Part shown: positions 28,695 to 37,217 of the stretch, piece by piece
Position numbering within the stretch: the stretch's first letter is position 1
How the letters are laid out: every line of letters begins with the position of its first letter
Assembly (NCBI GenBank): GCA_963775935.1
Contig: CAVZKR010000007.1
Span: 62,001-126,000 of the forward strand
From: JBBIPA01 sp963775935
Lineage (GTDB): Bacteria > Chloroflexota > Dehalococcoidia > GIF9 > UBA5629
Direction: 5' to 3'
Length of the DNA stretch: 64,000 nt
Notes under the pieces: generated by a model
Databases searched by the model: none
Seen by the model: only the letters and a program-made list of their open reading frames with translations
What the model was told of the DNA's origin: nothing
Made by a program: the position numbers and the translations under genes

Positions 28695-30485
28695 ATGTGG
28701 CAGACGGTAAGCGCCAGGGGTGCGCATGTCGAAGAAGCTGCAAAGCTGCTACTGCCCCCATGCCAGATTAAATGTCCCATCAATGAAGATATCCAGCGTA
28801 CCAATGTGCTTATTTCGCTTCTCCCCGATAACGAGACCTCGGTAAAACAGGGGGTCATTCAAATCGGGGATTACCTCTACGAGAAAAATCCCTTCTTCAA
28901 TATCTGTGGCTACATCTGCGGTCTCTGCGAGCTGGAATGCAACTATAAGACCAGGGGTGGCGCCATCAGGAGGCGGCTTCTGAAACGATTCCTGTCCGAT
29001 TACTATACCGACTATCTCAGTCAAAAAGAGGATTTCGATAGCATCAAGGATAAAGAAAATGTCGCCGTTATCGGCGGCGGTCCCGGCGGATTGATGTGCG
29101 CCTACATACTGAGCAAGAAAGGATATAGAGTAACGATATTCGAAGCATCGAATCGCCTGGGCGGAAGCCTGTGGTTAATACCGGACTACCGTTTGCCCAA
29201 AGATGTCTTGAAGACAACGGTAGACAATCTGGTAAGGATTGCCGGGATCGATGTGAAATACAATTCCCGGGTAGGTGAAGGGAAACTCTCCCTTGACACC
29301 CTCAAAAATCGAGGTTATAAAGCAATCTTTCTGGCAAAGGGGACTCCCGCTCCTATGGTGCTCACTTATGAAGGTAGAGTGGTGGGGGGACAGGATTTAT
29401 CAGGCGTCATGTACGGACATACCTTCCTCTATGAAGTAAGCCATGGTAACATTGAGCCAAACTATTTCAAAAGCAAGCGAATCATCGTTGTCGGTGGTAA
29501 TAACATGGCTTTCGATGTTGCCAGAACAGCGCGAAGGTTCGGCGGCGAAGTTACCATAGTGACATTTGGCTGCGAGGATAAAGCCTCCCGGGATGCCATC
29601 CCAGCCGATGAGACGGAGGTGAGAGGCGCCTGGGAGGAAGGAATAAAAATCGTCTACTCGCGAGGTGTGCGTAAGATTATTGGCGAAGGTGGTCGGTTTA
29701 AGAGAGTTGAATGCCCCAAATGCACCAGCGTTTTCAATGAACACGGCTTCAATCCCCGGTTCGAGGAATCTGATGTCATCGAATTGATGGGCAGTATCCT
29801 TATTATCACGCTGGGGCTGGGGCCGGACAGGGTATTTTTGCAGAAAGAAGGACTCCTGGACGGGAGAGGAAAGCTTGAGGTTGACCCATTCACCTTGCAG
29901 AGTCTTAAAGAGGACTCGGTCTTTGTCGGTGGCGATGTCAGGCAGACAGGATTCATGGTGGAGGCGATGAGGGAAGGCATGGAGGCTGCCGAATCTATCC
30001 ACCGGTTCCTGAGAGGACTGGATATGAGGGAGGGACGGAAGAGAGACTACGAAGCGTTCGATATCCCGTTGAGGAACACCTATAAATCTGCCACCGATGT
30101 CGCCTGGATACCTCCCGAAAAAAGAATGCATTTTCAGGTGTTTGAGCGTGGACTCTCTTTAAAGGAAGCTATCGAAGAAGCCAGACGTTGTGTTACCTGC
30201 GGTCCCTGCGTATCCTGCAAAGCATGCGTCTCTATCGGTTTTGAGAAGTCGCTCTATGCTGTTGCTGTGAACGAGGAACTATGCAGCGGCTGTAAGACCT
30301 GTGTCTATGCCTGTAACTACGGGTCAGCTCATTTAATTAGCAGAGGAGACAAGCAGGTATCGGCGACCGATATGTTTAAGTGCAAATCCTGTGGTCTGTG
30401 TGTCGCTGCCTGCCCGTCTGGCGCCAGGAGCCTGGTAGATGACACCACCTACCAGAGAATTGACGAGGTGTATACATCGCTCTAA
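28695..30485 (+). CDS. FAD-dependent oxidoreductase with multiple [4Fe-4S] clusters (GltD/HdrA-like)
   Basis: 596 residues from the ATG at 28695, with AAGGAGG seven bases upstream. An N-terminal cysteine domain (Cys23/27, then Cys71/75/78/82) resembles that of GltD-type proteins. The FAD loop VIGGGPGGL (125-133) and a second nucleotide-binding loop VVGGNNMA near 267 follow. The C-terminal 100 residues hold further Fe-S motifs (Cys499 onward; Cys530/533/536/540; Cys563/566/569/573). It directly precedes mvhDGA, the position usually taken by HdrA, so it probably links the hydrogenase to ferredoxin or another low-potential partner. The exact substrate is not known. Confidence 0.87.
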   Translation: MWQTVSARGAHVEEAAKLLLPPCQIKCPINEDIQRTNVLISLLPDNETSVKQGVIQIGDYLYEKNPFFNICGYICGLCELECNYKTRGGAIRRRLLKRFLSDYYTDYLSQKEDFDSIKDKENVAVIGGGPGGLMCAYILSKKGYRVTIFEASNRLGGSLWLIPDYRLPKDVLKTTVDNLVRIAGIDVKYNSRVGEGKLSLDTLKNRGYKAIFLAKGTPAPMVLTYEGRVVGGQDLSGVMYGHTFLYEVSHGNIEPNYFKSKRIIVVGGNNMAFDVARTARRFGGEVTIVTFGCEDKASRDAIPADETEVRGAWEEGIKIVYSRGVRKIIGEGGRFKRVECPKCTSVFNEHGFNPRFEESDVIELMGSILIITLGLGPDRVFLQKEGLLDGRGKLEVDPFTLQSLKEDSVFVGGDVRQTGFMVEAMREGMEAAESIHRFLRGLDMREGRKRDYEAFDIPLRNTYKSATDVAWIPPEKRMHFQVFERGLSLKEAIEEARRCVTCGPCVSCKACVSIGFEKSLYAVAVNEELCSGCKTCVYACNYGSAHLISRGDKQVSATDMFKCKSCGLCVAACPSGARSLVDDTTYQRIDEVYTSL

Positions 30486-30509
30486 TGCCATGAGGCAAGG
30501 AACGGGAAC

Positions 30510-30944
30510 ATGAAAAACTTTGAGCCAAAGCTGGTGTGCTTCTCCTGCAAATTTAGCTGGGGCTATCTGGGGAACGAGTCTAGTCTCTCTTCCCAGATCA
30601 AGAACTGGATACCGATTATTTGCAGCGGTAAAGTTGATACAAACCATATCGTCGATGCTTTCAAACACGGTGCTGACGGTGTGCTCATCCTCGGTTGTCC
30701 CGAAGGCAACTGCCACTACCAGGACGGCAATTTTGAGGCAAAGAAGCGGGTGCATCTTCTTCAGAGAGTGCTCAGCGCCTACGGCATCGAGCCGGAGAGG
30801 GTCAGGATTGAGTTTTCCCTCGACCCGGAGGGTAAGAGGATTCCGGAACTGGTCAGAAAAATGAGCGAAACGGTGAAGAAACTGGGTCCGGTGAAAAGTG
30901 AAGAGGATGAGAGGTTGATATTGAGACTGAAAAGGGGTAACTAG
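30510..30944 (+). CDS. mvhD: F420-non-reducing hydrogenase iron-sulfur subunit D (MvhD-like)
   Basis: 144 residues. MvhD carries a [2Fe-2S] cluster and connects the hydrogenase to a heterodisulfide-reductase-type flavoprotein. Cysteines in LVCFSCKFSWGY (Cys10, Cys13), Cys38 and GCPEGNCHYQDG (Cys63, Cys68) match the family. It lies between the FAD oxidoreductase and the small subunit, whose ATG follows its stop with no gap. Confidence 0.9.
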   Translation: MKNFEPKLVCFSCKFSWGYLGNESSLSSQIKNWIPIICSGKVDTNHIVDAFKHGADGVLILGCPEGNCHYQDGNFEAKKRVHLLQRVLSAYGIEPERVRIEFSLDPEGKRIPELVRKMSETVKKLGPVKSEEDERLILRLKRGN

Positions 30945-31913
30945 ATGGCAGCGAAACCGAAATTTGCGATTTGCTGGCTTGGCGGCTGCGGCGGCTGCGA
31001 TGAAGCAGTCGTTGATTTAAACGAAGTTATTTTACGATTTATTGATGATGCCGAGCTCATACTCTGGCCTATCGCCATGGACTATAAATACCATCATGTT
31101 AAAGCGCTGGGTGACCGTGAAATCACGTTAAGCATCGTTAACGGCAATATTAGAAACTCTGAAAACGAGGAAATTGCCAAGCTGCTCCGGGCAAAATCCC
31201 AGATAGTGCTGGCATTCGGTGCCTGCGCCTGCCTCGGGGGCACACCCGGGCTGGCGAATTTGGGCACAAGAGAGGATATCTTTAACTGGGTCTATCGCGA
31301 TGCGCCCACCGTGGTCAATCCCAAAGGCACTATGCCACAGCCTAAATCTCATGTGAGCGGGAAAGAGCTAACTCTTCCTGAGCTTTACCAGCACGTTTAC
31401 CCTTTAGACAGGATAATTGATATCGATTACTATCTCCCCGGCTGCCCTCCTCCGCCGGACCTGGTGGCTAATGCCATTACTGCGGTCCTGGAACACAAGC
31501 TGCCGCCAAAGGGCTCAACGCTGGCTCCACATAAGTCCCTGTGCGATACCTGCAAGAGAAATGCCACCAAGCCGGCACGGATCGCTCTGAAGAATATCAA
31601 GCGAATTCATGAAGTCGAAGCCAGTCCCGACCTCTGTTTCCTGGCGCAGGAGATACTCTGTCTTGGTGTTGCCACCCGCGGCGGCTGCGGCGAGGCTTGC
31701 ATCAACATCAATGTTCCCTGTCGAGGCTGTTTCGGTCCGGTAGCGGGCGTGGACGATTTCGGCGCCAAGTTTATCTCCGCTATAGCGGCCATGCTCAACG
31801 CCGAGAGTGATGCTGAGATAGAAGAACTGGTAAACAAAATCGCCGACCCTGTGGGCTATTTCTATCGCTATTCGCTGGCTGCGTCCAGCTTCAGAGGTAA
31901 GAGCCCTGAATAA
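30945..31913 (+). CDS. mvhG: [NiFe] hydrogenase small subunit, group 3c (MvhG-like)
   Basis: 322 residues. GGCGGCDEAV supplies Cys15 and Cys18 of the proximal cluster; GACACLGG and LPGCPPPPD follow. The cysteine-rich C-terminal region (CDTCKR, CFLAQEILCLG, GGCGEAC, CRGCFGP) binds two more [4Fe-4S] clusters. No Tat signal. It is directly followed by mvhA after 17 bases, and is longer than the small subunit at 2757-3500. Confidence 0.92.
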   Translation: MAAKPKFAICWLGGCGGCDEAVVDLNEVILRFIDDAELILWPIAMDYKYHHVKALGDREITLSIVNGNIRNSENEEIAKLLRAKSQIVLAFGACACLGGTPGLANLGTREDIFNWVYRDAPTVVNPKGTMPQPKSHVSGKELTLPELYQHVYPLDRIIDIDYYLPGCPPPPDLVANAITAVLEHKLPPKGSTLAPHKSLCDTCKRNATKPARIALKNIKRIHEVEASPDLCFLAQEILCLGVATRGGCGEACININVPCRGCFGPVAGVDDFGAKFISAIAAMLNAESDAEIEELVNKIADPVGYFYRYSLAASSFRGKSPE

Positions 31914-31930
31914 GCGGAGAGGTTACTACG

Positions 31931-33394
31931 ATGAGTAAAAGCATCATCATAAATCCCATAACCAGACTGGAAGGGCATGGTAAGATTGAGATTTTCCTCG
32001 ATGGCAAGGGGAATGTGGAAGATGCCTACTGGCAGGTGGTGGAGCTGAGAGGATTTGAGAAATTTTGCGTGGGCAGACCCATTGAAGAGATGCCGAGGAT
32101 AGCATCGAATGTCTGCGGAGTTTGCCCTACCCCGCATAATATAGCTTCGACCAAGGCAGTTGATGACGTGTTCAGCGTGGAGCCCACGCCGACGGCAAAG
32201 CTTATCAGGCAGCTCCAGTACAACGCCTTTATGGTCGAAGACCACTTTATTCATTTCTTCTTCATGTCAGCCCCCGATTTTATGGTCGGACCGGAGGCAA
32301 AGCCTGCTGACAGGAATATTCTAGGTTTAATCAACAGAGTTGGGCTGGATATGGGAGGGAAAATTATCGAAGTCAGGAAGAAATGCCGTGAAATTATCCG
32401 CCTCATCGGCAGCAAGCCACCACATCCTGAAGGCGGATTGCCCGGCGGTGTCTCCCGGGGCATCACTGAAGACGAAAGAAAGTGGATCAAGGAAGCTGCT
32501 GATGACACCGTGAAATTCGCCCAATCAGCTCTGAAGCTCTTTAAGGACAATGTCCTGGCGAATAAGAAATACCTCGACCTGGTGCTCAGTGATGCCTATA
32601 AGCTGAATACTTACTATATGGCGATGGTGGATGAGAGCAATAAGGTAAATTTCTACGAGGGGAAGCTGCGGGTTATCGACCCTCAGGGTAAACAGTACGC
32701 TTCGTTCGAGCCTCGCGAGTACGTCGACTATATCGGGGAGTGGGTTGAGCCCTGGACCTATATCAGGCTTACCCACCTGCGAAAGCTGGGCTGGAACGGG
32801 CTCACCGATGGCAAGGGGACATCGCTATACCGGGTAGGACCGCTTGCCAGACTCAACGTGGCTGATGGCATGGCGACGCCGCTGGCGCAAAAAGAGTATC
32901 AGGATATGTTCAATACGCTTGGCGGCAAACCGAGCAATCATACTCTGGCGTTCCACTGGGCGAGGCTTATCGAGGCGCTCCAGGCTGCTGAGGATATGAA
33001 GAAAATTGCCAGCGACCCGTTACTGACCGGCAAGGATATTCGCAATATGAATCTCAAGCTCAAGAAATCAGGCATAGGGTGTGTAGAGGCAGCCCGCGGC
33101 ACCTTAATTCACCACTATGAGACCGATGATAACGGTATTATCACCAAAGTGAATCTTATAGTCGCCACTCAGCATAATGCTGCGCCGATATGTCTGTCCG
33201 TGAAAAAAGCCGCCATGGAATTTGTAAAAGGTGCGGAGGTGAAAGAGGAGATGCTCGATATGGTGGAGATGGCGTTTCGAGCCTATGACCCCTGCCTTGC
33301 CTGTGCTACGCATTCCCTCAACAGCAAGATGCCGCTGGTAGTGAATATCAGGGACGAAGACCGCAACCTCATCAGGACTATCAGCAGAACATAA
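31931..33394 (+). CDS. mvhA: [NiFe] hydrogenase large subunit, group 3c (MvhA-like)
   Basis: 487 residues. NVCGVC (Cys62, Cys65) and DPCLACATH (Cys455, Cys458) provide the four Ni-Fe ligands. Twenty-six residues follow His461 and should be removed by a maturation endopeptidase. The order FAD protein-mvhD-mvhG-mvhA matches hydrogenases that deliver electrons from H2 to flavin-based bifurcating enzymes. hypA and hypB follow 170 bases downstream. Confidence 0.94.
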   Translation: MSKSIIINPITRLEGHGKIEIFLDGKGNVEDAYWQVVELRGFEKFCVGRPIEEMPRIASNVCGVCPTPHNIASTKAVDDVFSVEPTPTAKLIRQLQYNAFMVEDHFIHFFFMSAPDFMVGPEAKPADRNILGLINRVGLDMGGKIIEVRKKCREIIRLIGSKPPHPEGGLPGGVSRGITEDERKWIKEAADDTVKFAQSALKLFKDNVLANKKYLDLVLSDAYKLNTYYMAMVDESNKVNFYEGKLRVIDPQGKQYASFEPREYVDYIGEWVEPWTYIRLTHLRKLGWNGLTDGKGTSLYRVGPLARLNVADGMATPLAQKEYQDMFNTLGGKPSNHTLAFHWARLIEALQAAEDMKKIASDPLLTGKDIRNMNLKLKKSGIGCVEAARGTLIHHYETDDNGIITKVNLIVATQHNAAPICLSVKKAAMEFVKGAEVKEEMLDMVEMAFRAYDPCLACATHSLNSKMPLVVNIRDEDRNLIRTISRT

Positions 33395-33403
33395 ATCTAT
33401 CCC

Positions 33404-33432
33404 TGTCATTGCGAGCGAAGCGTGGCAATCTC
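33404..33432 (+). repeat. REP-like element, copy 2
   Basis: A 29-base element matching the copies at 26489-26517 (inverted) and 34570-34598. It lies right after mvhA. Confidence 0.7.
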
Positions 33433-33449
33433 ATTGGTCTTACTCTTTA

Positions 33450-33486
33450 CCCCTGCTCTTCTTATAAAGGAGAGAAGGGGCAGGGG
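33450..33486. repeat. palindromic hairpin before hypA
   Basis: Imperfect inverted repeat with outer arms CCCCTGC and GCAGGGG. Related to the hairpins at 26385 and 34645. No T run. Confidence 0.55.
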
Positions 33487-33563
33487 ATAAGAGGTTGTAA
33501 ACAAAACAACTATTGGCTTATAATTCACCAGATTGAATGCTCGTAAGCTTTGAATCCAATTAA

Positions 33564-33908
33564 GTGCATGAATCTATTATCACTGAGAATCTACTGAACA
33601 CGGTTCTCGACGAGGCGAAAGCAGCAAAGGCGAAGAAAGTAACCGGGGTTCATGTCGTCGTCGGTGAGCTGTCCGGAGTAGTCAGCGATTGCGTTCAGTT
33701 CTACTTTGATATTCTCAAAAAGGACACTGCTGCTGCTGAAGCTGCCATCGACTTCACAGCGGTGCCGGCGAAGCTCCAATGCCGTGATTGCCATATCGAT
33801 TTCCATCCTGAAGATACGCTCTGGGTATGCCCTCACTGCGGCAGCTACAGCATAGCCATAAAGGGTGGACGGGATTGCTATATAGAAAGTATTGAGGTTG
33901 AGCCATGA
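33564..33908 (+). CDS. hypA: hydrogenase nickel chaperone HypA
   Basis: 114 residues from GTG at 33564, chosen because it gives the family N terminus MHE with nickel-binding His2. The zinc site is Cys73/76/89/92. With HypB it inserts nickel into the large subunit. Its stop overlaps the hypB start by four bases. Confidence 0.95.
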   Translation: MHESIITENLLNTVLDEAKAAKAKKVTGVHVVVGELSGVVSDCVQFYFDILKKDTAAAEAAIDFTAVPAKLQCRDCHIDFHPEDTLWVCPHCGSYSIAIKGGRDCYIESIEVEP

Positions 33909-34561
33909 AAATAAAAGTAGTGAAAGATATCACCAGCGCCAACGACGCCATCGCCGCCCGGAACCGGCAGGTCTTTGACAGCCACGGTATCCTCGCCATC
34001 AACCTGATGTCATCGCCCGGGGCTGGCAAGACCAGCCTCATTCTGAAGACAATCGAATGTTTCAAAAATAAACTGCGCCTGGCGGTTATCGAAGGCGATG
34101 TCGCCTCCAAAATCGATGCTGATAGAATCGGCAAAGAAGGCATCCCGGTGGTGCAGATAAACACCGGCGGCGATTGCTCGCTGCAAGCTCACATGATTGA
34201 GAAAGCATTGAAAAAGCTGCCATTGGGGAAAAGCGATGTGCTCATTATTGAAAACGTGGGCAATCTCATCTGCCCTGCTACGTTTGCCCTCGGCGAGCAT
34301 CAAAAAGTAGTCATCGCCAGTATACCCGAGGGGGATGACAAGCCGGCAAAGTATCCGGTGATATTTACCGAAGCTGATGCTATTGTTATTAACAAGCTCG
34401 ATATAATGCCGTATTTCGATTTTGACCTGCCTCGCTTTCGGAAGCGCCTCGAAGGGCTCAATCCAAAGGTGAAAATCTTCGAGGTGTCCTGCAAGACGGG
34501 AGAAGGCATTACCGCCTGGTGCTCCTGGCTCTCGAAGCAGGCCAAGAAAAAGACGTATTGA
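33905..34561 (+). CDS. hypB: hydrogenase nickel-insertion GTPase HypB
   Basis: 218 residues. The Walker A motif SSPGAGKTS (36-44), INKLD (G4) and the metal-binding NTGGDCSLQAHM region mark it as HypB. There is no His-rich or CXXCGC N-terminal extension, so it should transfer but not store nickel. It is coupled to hypA by overlap. Confidence 0.95.
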   Translation: MKIKVVKDITSANDAIAARNRQVFDSHGILAINLMSSPGAGKTSLILKTIECFKNKLRLAVIEGDVASKIDADRIGKEGIPVVQINTGGDCSLQAHMIEKALKKLPLGKSDVLIIENVGNLICPATFALGEHQKVVIASIPEGDDKPAKYPVIFTEADAIVINKLDIMPYFDFDLPRFRKRLEGLNPKVKIFEVSCKTGEGITAWCSWLSKQAKKKTY

Positions 34562-34569
34562 TATGGTTA

Positions 34570-34598
34570 TGTCGTTGCGAGCGCAGCGCGGCAATCTC
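34570..34598 (+). repeat. REP-like element, copy 3
   Basis: Third copy of the 29-base element, with a few changes, just after hypB. Confidence 0.65.
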
Positions 34599-34608
34599 CT
34601 TGAGGTGT

Positions 34609-34633
34609 TCTAGAGGGGCTGTGCCCCTCTAGA
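34609..34633. repeat. perfect hairpin after hypB
   Basis: Perfect 11-bp inverted repeat (TCTAGAGGGGC, TGT, complement). It could slow or end transcription after hypB, but it has no T run. Confidence 0.55.
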
Positions 34634-34644
34634 CGAAATAAATA

Positions 34645-34670
34645 CCCCTTCTCCTTTGAAGGAGAAGGGG
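34645..34670. repeat. palindromic hairpin before tRNA-Met
   Basis: Perfect 12-bp inverted repeat (CCCCTTCTCCTT, two bases, complement), of the same type as the one at 26385-26415. Confidence 0.6.
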
Positions 34671-34721
34671 TAGGGGGATGAGGTTGCTAAAATCCCTAAA
34701 CTATGCTACTTTTTAGTGCAC

Positions 34722-34796
34722 GGCAGCGTAGCTCAGGGGTAGAGCAGGGGACTCATAAGCCCTTGGTCGGGGGTTCAAATCCCTCCGCTGCTACCA
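34722..34796 (+). tRNA. tRNA-Met (CAT anticodon)
   Basis: 75 bases folding as a complete cloverleaf: acceptor stem GGCAGCG with CGCTGCT, D arm GCTC/GAGC, anticodon loop CTCATAA, T arm GGGGG-TTCAAAT-CCCTC, and encoded CCA. The anticodon CAT could be methionine or lysidine-modified isoleucine; methionine is the simpler call. Its 3' part is the target of repeated insertion: the last 49 bases recur at 39613 and 41185. Confidence 0.93.
34748..34796 (+). repeat. tRNA-derived attachment repeat, copy 1 (within the tRNA)
   Basis: 49 bases from the anticodon stem to CCA, identical to the copies at 39613-39661 and 41185-41233. This is the copy that keeps the tRNA whole, as expected for integration at a tRNA 3' end. 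Confidence 0.9.
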
Positions 34797-34958
34797 ACTT
34801 TCTCGTTACACAAATCCAGAACCTTCCGCAACACGGAAAAGACAGGCTACTCACGCTACTTCAGCTAGGCAAACAGCGCATCATCTAAAGCTATGAAACC
34901 TCCGATAGGCGCTGAAAAATTACCATAAAACCGAACGAGCGAGATTGATAAATAACTG

Positions 34959-34985
34959 TTGACAATATCATTAATATTATATAAA
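34959..34985 (+). promoter_or_regulatory. promoter region of the MarR-efflux operon
   Basis: TTGACA at 34959-34964 with TATAAA at 34980-34985 (15-bp spacer) or TAAACT at 34982-34987 (17-bp). The following 55 bases are very AT-rich with overlapping inverted TTAAT/ATTAA repeats, a likely operator for the MarR protein. Confidence 0.5.
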
Positions 34986-35052
34986 CTATTGAATTAACAT
35001 TAACAATATATGTATTAATAATATTTTATGTAAGATTAATAATTAATAAGGT

Positions 35053-35529
35053 ATGAATGGTAAAGTAAATCGGGAAAAGCTGATCGACGAACTTATGCTT
35101 CTGGAACGGCGCATAACCCATGCTGCAGGACAATGGAATCCTGTAGTGTGGATGGGCCTGGAGCTTACTATCAGTCAGTTGAAAAGTTTAATGTTTATCG
35201 ATTTCGAGGGCAGCACCAATTCCAGAACGCTGGCTACCGCTCTTGGTGTGACGCCGCCAAATGTGACAGGGATTATCGACCGCCTGGTGGAACAGAAACT
35301 GGTCAGCCGAACTGAGAACCCTGAAGATCGTCGCATTGCGACTCTTACTTTAACAAGCCGGGGGAAGGCGGTGCTGACAAAATTGCAGGAAATAAAAAGA
35401 AGCCTAAGAGAGTCTATTCTTATACGCTTGACCTTAGAGGAGCTTTCCTGTCTGTCACATGGATTAAGCGCTATTGCCCGTGAATTTGAGGCAGAGCGAA
35501 AAGAAAACAGAGTTGTATATAAGGGGTAA
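35053..35529 (+). CDS. MarR-family transcriptional regulator
   Basis: 158 residues with a winged helix: helix-turn-helix around RTLATALGVTPPNVTGIIDRLVEQ and wing ENPEDRRIATLTLT, typical of MarR. It probably represses the efflux genes that follow until a toxic ligand binds. The operon lies within the first insert bounded by tRNA repeats. Confidence 0.9.
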   Translation: MNGKVNREKLIDELMLLERRITHAAGQWNPVVWMGLELTISQLKSLMFIDFEGSTNSRTLATALGVTPPNVTGIIDRLVEQKLVSRTENPEDRRIATLTLTSRGKAVLTKLQEIKRSLRESILIRLTLEELSCLSHGLSAIAREFEAERKENRVVYKG

Positions 35530-35536
35530 GAAGACT

Positions 35537-37165
35537 ATGAATATGACACAACCATTACTACAGCGCATTATGGCAGGGGTAATCGCTATATATTTACTTG
35601 TAATGCCCGCACTTTCATGTTCAAATGGGGGACTGGCCGGTTCGCTGTCTGTAGCTACCGTGAAAAGGGACAATATCGAAGCCACAATCAGCATTAACGG
35701 CAGGCTGGATATGCCGCGTGAGGTTAAGCTGCATTTTCTTACTCAAGGCATGATAGAGAAGATATTTGTTAGCGATGGGGAGAAGGTGAAGACTGGGAAA
35801 CTGCTGGCCAAACTGGATGATACCGCCCAGATGATTGCAGTGTCGCAGGCTCAATATAGCGTTGAGATTGCCATGAATGAGCTTGTGGAAAAGCCTCATG
35901 TTGCCATTCTTGGCTTTCCGAGCTACTATCCGTCATCGGCCACTATTTTAAGGTTGGAACAGGCGCAGAATGAGATAACGGAGGCACGGACATTGTTGCG
36001 CTCAGGAAAATACCGCGAGTCGATGGCAAGGATACGCACAGCCGTCTACGATCTCAACGGCTGTCTTGAGCTGTTAAATCCACCGGCTCAAGTAAATCTG
36101 GATGACTATCCAAATATTCAAAATGCCATCGCGCTGCTGAAGCGCGATATTACTATGCTGGAGCAGAATCAATATCCTCCATTCGGCGTTCAGGGTTTAA
36201 TGGAACGAGGAAATTACATAGCGGCATCCATTCAACTTGAAACGCTGCAGCATCGTTTTCTTGAGACTTATTCTGCCGTTAATGGTATCTGCGGCATAAT
36301 CAAGAGCTATTTCCCGCCTTACCCTGATACCGCAACGACACTTGATGTTATGAAACAAATCGATGAATCGCTGCAGAAATTGCAGCAACGTGTTGAACAA
36401 GGCGACTACGATGCTGTGGCGCTTGCTGAAACCATTCGCGGCGCACGGCATGATCTGGAGACGGGGAATACCATTCTGGACGAGAATCAGCTTCTATTGA
36501 AGCATGGCATTAATCTGAAACTGCTGATGCTTAATAACTTCAACTTGCAGAAAGCGTATCAGGGATTGCAGTCCGCTAAAACGGAACTGATGAAAACAGA
36601 GGTGCTGGCGCCCTTCGATGGCACCGTTGTTGAGATCGGTGTAAAGGAAAATGACGTGCTTTCAGCCGTTGATTACAATTCGAAAACCGTCGTTCATCTT
36701 GTTGATACCGATACTATTGAAATGGTGGCTACTGTTGATGAAACAGATATCGGTAAGCTTGCCGTCGGTCAGACCGCTATCATCACGACCGATACTATGC
36801 CCGGCGAGAAATTCACAGGTACACTATCATTTGTCTCCCCTTACGGAAGCACGGCAATGGGGCCGGCTACCTTCACTGTGAAAATAAAGGTGGATAACGC
36901 AGGCAAGTCACTGAAGCGAGGAGTGTCAGCAGTTGCCACAATTCCTATAGCTAATAAAAATAATGTGCTGCTGGTTCCGACAAATGCCCTCACGGGATCT
37001 AATGGCAACTACACGGTGGACGTGGTTAAAACGATTAAGAACGGGGACATTTCCGGGACAGAGAAACGGGCTGTGACCATCGGACTGCGAAACAAAGACT
37101 TCGTTGAAGTCACATCGGGGCTTAATGAAGGAGACACGGTTCTGGTATATACGTTGCACCAGTAA
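35537..37165 (+). CDS. HlyD-type efflux adaptor lipoprotein
   Basis: 542 residues from the ATG at 35537; an earlier frame start at 35474 lies within the MarR gene. A signal peptide ends in lipobox ALSC (Cys28). A biotinyl-lipoyl half (LPREVKLHFLTQG-like to GKLLAKLDD) is split from its second half (VLAPFDGTVVEIGVKENDVL) by an unusually long helical hairpin of about 270 residues. A beta-barrel and membrane-proximal domain follow. It would link an inner-membrane pump to the cell surface. Confidence 0.85.
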   Translation: MNMTQPLLQRIMAGVIAIYLLVMPALSCSNGGLAGSLSVATVKRDNIEATISINGRLDMPREVKLHFLTQGMIEKIFVSDGEKVKTGKLLAKLDDTAQMIAVSQAQYSVEIAMNELVEKPHVAILGFPSYYPSSATILRLEQAQNEITEARTLLRSGKYRESMARIRTAVYDLNGCLELLNPPAQVNLDDYPNIQNAIALLKRDITMLEQNQYPPFGVQGLMERGNYIAASIQLETLQHRFLETYSAVNGICGIIKSYFPPYPDTATTLDVMKQIDESLQKLQQRVEQGDYDAVALAETIRGARHDLETGNTILDENQLLLKHGINLKLLMLNNFNLQKAYQGLQSAKTELMKTEVLAPFDGTVVEIGVKENDVLSAVDYNSKTVVHLVDTDTIEMVATVDETDIGKLAVGQTAIITTDTMPGEKFTGTLSFVSPYGSTAMGPATFTVKIKVDNAGKSLKRGVSAVATIPIANKNNVLLVPTNALTGSNGNYTVDVVKTIKNGDISGTEKRAVTIGLRNKDFVEVTSGLNEGDTVLVYTLHQ

Positions 37166-37217
37166 AAATAACCCTCATAGTATTTGAAGCTTATAAGCAA
37201 TCGGAGGAAATGATCAC

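Noticed and set aside
34609..34633. Rho-independent terminator after hypB
   Set aside because: The hairpin is perfect but is followed by CGAAATAAAT, not by a T run.
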